This document shows, piece after piece, positions 51,751 to 54,961 of a DNA stretch of 54,961 nt. The stretch is taken from positions 1 to 54,961 of the forward strand of contig CANBSW010000004.1 of the NCBI GenBank assembly GCA_947372235.1. The letters run 5' to 3'. The notes under the pieces were generated by a model. The model did no database searches. It was not told the origin of the DNA and was given only the letters and a program-made list of their open reading frames with translations. Within the stretch, counting starts at the first letter, position 1. The number at the start of each line of letters is the position of its first letter. The position numbers and the translations under genes were made by a program. The DNA is from Chitinophagaceae bacterium. Lineage in GTDB: Bacteria > Bacteroidota > Bacteroidia > Chitinophagales > Chitinophagaceae.

Positions 51751-51830
51751 GAACAAGGAACAGATGAATGATGAAGTTTTTTAATGCTATTTTTTCATTC
51801 ATCTGTTCCTTGTTCATCTGTTCAATATTT
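51751..51830. repeat. GAACAAGGAACAGATGAAT fold-back with 19-base perfect stem
   Basis: GAACAAGGAACAGATGAAT at 51751-51769 pairs exactly with 51797-51815. More words (TGATGAAG, TGTTCAATATT) extend the arms. It begins one base after the GH43 stop codon. Confidence 0.92.
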
Positions 51831-51857
51831 TACAAGAAGTTGTTAAATTACTGAAGT

Positions 51858-52616
51858 ATGCATCTTACTGCTAAAACCGCAATAGTTACAGGAGCCGGCC
51901 AAGGCATTGGTCTGGAAATTTGTAAACAATTACTTGCAGCCGGCGCCAATGTTGTATTGAATGATATTGATGCCCTACTTGCAGAGCAGGCAATCCATAA
52001 GATCAGTTCTGATGCAGGAAAATGTATCACGATTTCCGGTGACGCCGGTGATCATACTTTTATTCAGCATATGGTAGATACAGCAATTTCGAAATTCGGT
52101 AGTCTTGATATTGTGATCGCCAATGCCGGTATTACTTTATTTGGCGATTTTTTTACTTATACACCGGAAGCGTTTTACAAAGTAATGCAGGTGAATTTGG
52201 GCGGAACTTTTTTTCTGGCACAGGCTGCAGCGAAGCAAATGAAACAACAGGGGAGAGGCGGTTCCATTTTATTGATGTCTTCTGTAACGGGTCATCAGGC
52301 GCATAAAGACCTTGCTGCCTATGGTATGAGTAAAGCTGCCATAGAAATGCTGGCTAAAAATCTGGTGATCGAATTATCGCCTTATCAAATCAATATAAAT
52401 TGTGTAGCACCGGGTGCAACTGCTACAGAAAGAACTTTGTCGGATAGCAACTATCAATCTGTCTGGCAAAAAATAACTCCGATGGGCAGACCCGCCACAG
52501 TTTTAGATATTGCAAATACGGCATTGTTTCTTGTTTCAGATGAAGCCAAACATATTACCGGACAAACGATCATTGTAGATGGTGGCTGGACAAGCGTAAG
52601 CCCTTCACCTTATTAA
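51858..52616 (+). CDS. SDR-family oxidoreductase, glucose dehydrogenase-like
   Basis: A 252-residue classical SDR. TGAGQGIG binds the cofactor, NAG is in IVIANAGIT, the Ser is in LLMSSVTGHQ and the catalytic Tyr-x3-Lys is YGMSK. GQTIIVDGGWTSV closes the domain. It is a third SDR in the fucose locus, but it lies after a repeat, so it may be a separate unit. The substrate is unknown. Confidence 0.88.
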   Translation: MHLTAKTAIVTGAGQGIGLEICKQLLAAGANVVLNDIDALLAEQAIHKISSDAGKCITISGDAGDHTFIQHMVDTAISKFGSLDIVIANAGITLFGDFFTYTPEAFYKVMQVNLGGTFFLAQAAAKQMKQQGRGGSILLMSSVTGHQAHKDLAAYGMSKAAIEMLAKNLVIELSPYQININCVAPGATATERTLSDSNYQSVWQKITPMGRPATVLDIANTALFLVSDEAKHITGQTIIVDGGWTSVSPSPY

Positions 52617-52631
52617 CGTCATTGCTGAGGA

Positions 52632-52664
52632 ACCACCGCGTGTCGCCAAAGCTTTAGCGGTGGT
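52632..52664. repeat. ACCACCGC hairpin after the third SDR gene
   Basis: ACCACCGC pairs with GCGGTGGT, and the inner CGCCAAAGCTTTAGCG is itself nearly palindromic. It starts 15 bases after the SDR stop codon. Confidence 0.75.
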
Positions 52665-52730
52665 ACAAGTAATCTGTGTTTTGCAAAAGGTAATATCAAA
52701 AATACAAATACGGTACGCACCTTATAAAAA

Positions 52731-52771
52731 CTTCATCATTCTTCTGTTCCTTGTTCAATATTCATCTGTTC
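52731..52771. repeat. Single arm of the GAACAAGGAACAGATGAAT family
   Basis: The minus strand reads GAACAGATGAATATTGAACA, then AGGAACAGAAG and ATGATGAAG. It ends two bases before the stop codon of the DUF1080 gene. Confidence 0.82.
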
Positions 52772-52772
52772 T

Positions 52773-53411
52773 CTACTCCCCCAATACTCTCACCATAATA
52801 TTTTTAAAATGCACAATACTATTTGGATCATGCCCTTGTAAAGCAAATGTGCCGCTGGAAATCAGGCGTTGTGCATTTCCTGCAGAGCGTTTTACATTAT
52901 CGGGTTCTGTATAATCTACCACGGTATTATCATTGATCTTAATGATCACTCTTTTACCTTCTACTTTGATATATTCTGTATACCACTCATAATCCTGTAC
53001 ATATTTTTCTCTCACATCCTGAATGCCATATAAACTCCCGGTTCTACGCCAGTCGGTATGTGAATTGTTTACCTGTACTTCATATCCTTTGGAAGGCCAG
53101 CTGCTTTCCTGATAACCCGTATGAAAATATATACCTGAGTTGGCACCGGGGTTTGTCATTACATCTACTTTCAGTTCGAAATTTTTGAAATTATGGTTCT
53201 GAATATCTCCGTCATAAAATAAATGTGCGGTCTTCCCATGTACAATGATCATACCGCTGTCTACTGAAAAAGTACCAGCATTTTCTCCAACTTTCCAATG
53301 TGCAAGTGATTTTCCATTAAAAAGAGAGATCCATTTATCTGTAGATTTTTTTTGAGCAGATGTGATGATACAGGTGAATAAGACAAATAAGAGAGAAATA
53401 CTTTTTTTCAT
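52773..53411 (-). CDS. DUF1080 (3-keto-disaccharide hydrolase-type) secreted protein
   Basis: A 212-residue protein from MKKSISLLFVLFTCIITSAQ, with a signal peptide. WISLFNGKSLAHWKV, NFELKVDVMTNPGANSGIYFHT and YIKVEGKRVIIKINDNTVVDYTEP are the DUF1080 jelly-roll motifs. The family was recently linked to hydrolysis of 3-keto-sugars. It sits at the edge of the fucose locus on the opposite strand. I take 53411 as the start because of the signal peptide. Confidence 0.88.
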   Translation of the reverse strand: MKKSISLLFVLFTCIITSAQKKSTDKWISLFNGKSLAHWKVGENAGTFSVDSGMIIVHGKTAHLFYDGDIQNHNFKNFELKVDVMTNPGANSGIYFHTGYQESSWPSKGYEVQVNNSHTDWRRTGSLYGIQDVREKYVQDYEWYTEYIKVEGKRVIIKINDNTVVDYTEPDNVKRSAGNAQRLISSGTFALQGHDPNSIVHFKNIMVRVLGE

Positions 53412-53580
53412 AGTGGGTAATTGGCTGAGTGAGAAATGAATGATCAATTTACCATAAATTATTGAATGATTAGGGTAGTAAACATTTCCTGATAAAAGAA
53501 TTCAACAGAAATGATATCTGATAATCCAGCACGATTTCTTCTCATTATTTAGTTATTATTGCATAGTAATAAAAAATGAT

Positions 53581-53940
53581 ATGGGTGAAATAAACATTAT
53601 TGTTGTTGATTCGGGCTCAGTTTATATTGAAAAGCTAAATAAACGGTTGTATCAGGAAGTAGAATACGCTCATTATTATCACGAAGTAGCTGAATTGGCA
53701 AAAGGATTGCAGCGTTCCCTGCATCTCTTCCGGGGAATAAAAAACGAGTCATTTCTTCCAGTTTTATTACGCAGTTATGAAAGCCTGGAAGGCACTAAAA
53801 TTTATTCGGGAAAAGTATTGTCTATCCGTAAATATTTTATTCATGGCAATTACGGACCTGAGGGAAGGTTAAAAATTGAAGCGGATAATAAACAGTTATA
53901 TGATATTCCCATTGATGCACTTGCTCAACTGGGAATGTGA
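53581..53940 (+). CDS. Hypothetical protein
   Basis: A 119-residue protein from MGEINIIVVDSGSVY. It contains a helical middle and a strand-rich end (KIYSGKVLSIRKYFIHGNYG). I do not recognise it. The spacer upstream (53412-53580) holds no element I can name. The start codon is supported by the run of ATs before it and by the length of the frame. Confidence 0.6.
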   Translation: MGEINIIVVDSGSVYIEKLNKRLYQEVEYAHYYHEVAELAKGLQRSLHLFRGIKNESFLPVLLRSYESLEGTKIYSGKVLSIRKYFIHGNYGPEGRLKIEADNKQLYDIPIDALAQLGM

Positions 53941-53946
53941 TCTTCC

Positions 53947-54144
53947 TTATTTAAAATACGATAACGGAATTGTTTTCCAGAGATCATGTGACAAATGTCC
54001 TGTCAGTATTTCATATAGAAGATATATCGGCCAGAATATATAATGCACGATCAGTAAAAGAATGGAATGGTTATAATGCCAGCTGATTAGTAATGAATAA
54101 ATTCCCAGAAGAGAATACAGGATGCCGGAATTGTTTTTATTCAT
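53947..54144 (-). CDS. Small membrane protein
   Basis: A 65-residue protein with two hydrophobic segments (SGILYSLLGIYSLLISWHY and SILLLIVHYIFWPIYLLYEIL). It starts MNKNNSG. The function is unknown. It is convergent with the hypothetical gene just before it. Confidence 0.55.
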   Translation of the reverse strand: MNKNNSGILYSLLGIYSLLISWHYNHSILLLIVHYIFWPIYLLYEILTGHLSHDLWKTIPLSYFK

Positions 54145-54202
54145 TGTATAGAATTGTACTTAAAGTTAAACCTATTATGGCGTAAAGAGGGTTTATTTTA
54201 CG

Positions 54203-54961
54203 TCAATAACGAAATAAAAATTTTGAAGGCAATACCTCTACTTTCAGCTCTCTTGCAGTATAGAGGTCACCATCTGCCTGAATATCCATTTCTCTTTCTG
54301 CCACAATTGAAAATGAAGTTCCCATAGTGTGTATCACAAAAGGTAAATGCATATGTTGCCCTTTTTTTATGACAGGCAAATATTGAAGCCGCTTTACTAT
54401 GCTCAGTTTTTTACATAGTACCAGATCCAGTTTTCCGTCATCTATTTTTGCATCCGGTGCAATATTGAATCCACCTCCGGCACGTGAAGAATTTACAGCC
54501 ATTACCAATAAAAAAGGGGCATCCCAATTCTGGTTATCCGCAGCTATTTTAAATCGATGTTCTTTAAAATTGAATATCTTTAAAATCACAGCCAGTAAAT
54601 AACCAAAGTGTCCGCCTAATAAGCGTATCGCTTTCATTGACCTGACAATTTCTCCATCAAAACCTACCCCAATACAATTGATAAAAAGGGTATCGTTAAA
54701 TTTCCCTGCATCAATACGTTTTGGTGTTGCATTGATCACCTGTTGAAAATGATGTTCCAGTGTTTGATCACCATATAGTTTCCAGGCAAAATCATTTCCG
54801 GTACCCCCTTTAAACAAGGCAATGGGTTTGTTGCATTGCTCGTAATGATTGATAAAATAGTTTACGGTACCATCTCCACCTATCAGCCATATATCAGAGA
54901 ATGATTCAAGATCCTCAGGCCAGGTACTCGAAAAAATAGTATACGCAATGTTTCGATCTGC
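54203..54961 (-). CDS. Diacylglycerol/lipid kinase family protein (5' end outside the window)
   Basis: The minus frame stays open to the window edge. The first visible 48 residues contain WLIGGDGTVNYFI, the nucleotide-binding GGDGT motif. Then come FKGGTGNDFAW and GVGFDGEIV, the other DAGK catalytic motifs. The C-terminal lobe includes the INPMCG-free ADGDLYTARELKVEV end, as in YegS/BmrU-type kinases. It phosphorylates a lipid alcohol such as diacylglycerol or a sphingoid base. At least 50 residues of N-terminus lie outside the window. Confidence 0.88.
   Translation of the reverse strand, partial: ADRNIAYTIFSSTWPEDLESFSDIWLIGGDGTVNYFINHYEQCNKPIALFKGGTGNDFAWKLYGDQTLEHHFQQVINATPKRIDAGKFNDTLFINCIGVGFDGEIVRSMKAIRLLGGHFGYLLAVILKIFNFKEHRFKIAADNQNWDAPFLLVMAVNSSRAGGGFNIAPDAKIDDGKLDLVLCKKLSIVKRLQYLPVIKKGQHMHLPFVIHTMGTSFSIVAEREMDIQADGDLYTARELKVEVLPSKFLFRY

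Overview
This window is chromosomal DNA of a member of the Bacteroidota, most probably of the family Chitinophagaceae. The support is internal: a type IX secretion plug protein, a TamL-type BamA lipoprotein, an archaeal-type prolyl-tRNA synthetase, LytS/LytTR and LiaF-like envelope genes, A-rich start sites without Shine-Dalgarno sequences, and promoter boxes of the Bacteroidota form TAnnTTTG. I see no phage, plasmid, CRISPR array or intact transposon. The species assignment is inference.

Layout. 1-6050: a possible surface-glycan or small-molecule modification cluster with two radical SAM enzymes (one cut by the window edge), a methyltransferase, a metal-dependent deaminase-like amidohydrolase and two GT4 glycosyltransferases. 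6051-7660: two gene-poor spacers around a NarL-type response regulator, with an orphan promoter/terminator pair that may be a small RNA. 7661-11093: a stand-alone receiver protein, a LytTR regulator with its LytS-like kinase, a DUF4288 protein and a LiaF-like membrane sensor. 11094-20800: housekeeping and envelope genes (PAP2 phosphatase, EamA transporter, DapD, a Sua5/YciO/YrdC protein, GT9, CCA-adding enzyme, MiaA, FkbM methyltransferase). 20893-32679: outer-membrane and core genes (FadL/PorV-like barrel, lipoprotein, ProS, TruB, TamL, an rRNA methyltransferase, a LolC/E-like permease, the T9SS plug protein, the SRP RNA and a fructose-6-phosphate aldolase). 32910-43031: mixed genes, including a close relative of eukaryotic sphingolipid delta-4 desaturases, a 66-residue basic protein with its own terminator, a c-type cytochrome lipoprotein, an ECF sigma factor and an RlmL-like methyltransferase. 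43175-53411: an L-fucose utilisation locus. The right end holds a lipid kinase cut by the window edge.

The L-fucose locus encodes fucosidase GH29, a FucP-type permease, a mutarotase, an L-fucose dehydrogenase-like SDR, a fuconolactonase, a 2-keto-3-deoxy-fuconate dehydrogenase-like SDR and an FAH-family hydrolase. This is the non-phosphorylative route to pyruvate and lactate. The L-fuconate dehydratase is absent, and a zinc alcohol dehydrogenase is present instead. The fucose dehydrogenase-like SDR has Asn where the family's catalytic Lys is expected.

The most unusual large-scale signal is in the spacers. Many intergenic regions, usually beginning within a few bases of a stop codon, contain fold-back arrays made of short iterated words. 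Some words are private to one spacer and others are shared between distant spacers. One family, with the word GAACAAGGAACAGATGAAT, recurs at five loci. In addition the SRP RNA promoter calibrates the distance from the TAnnTTTG box to the transcript start, and by that ruler several genes appear to be transcribed without a leader.
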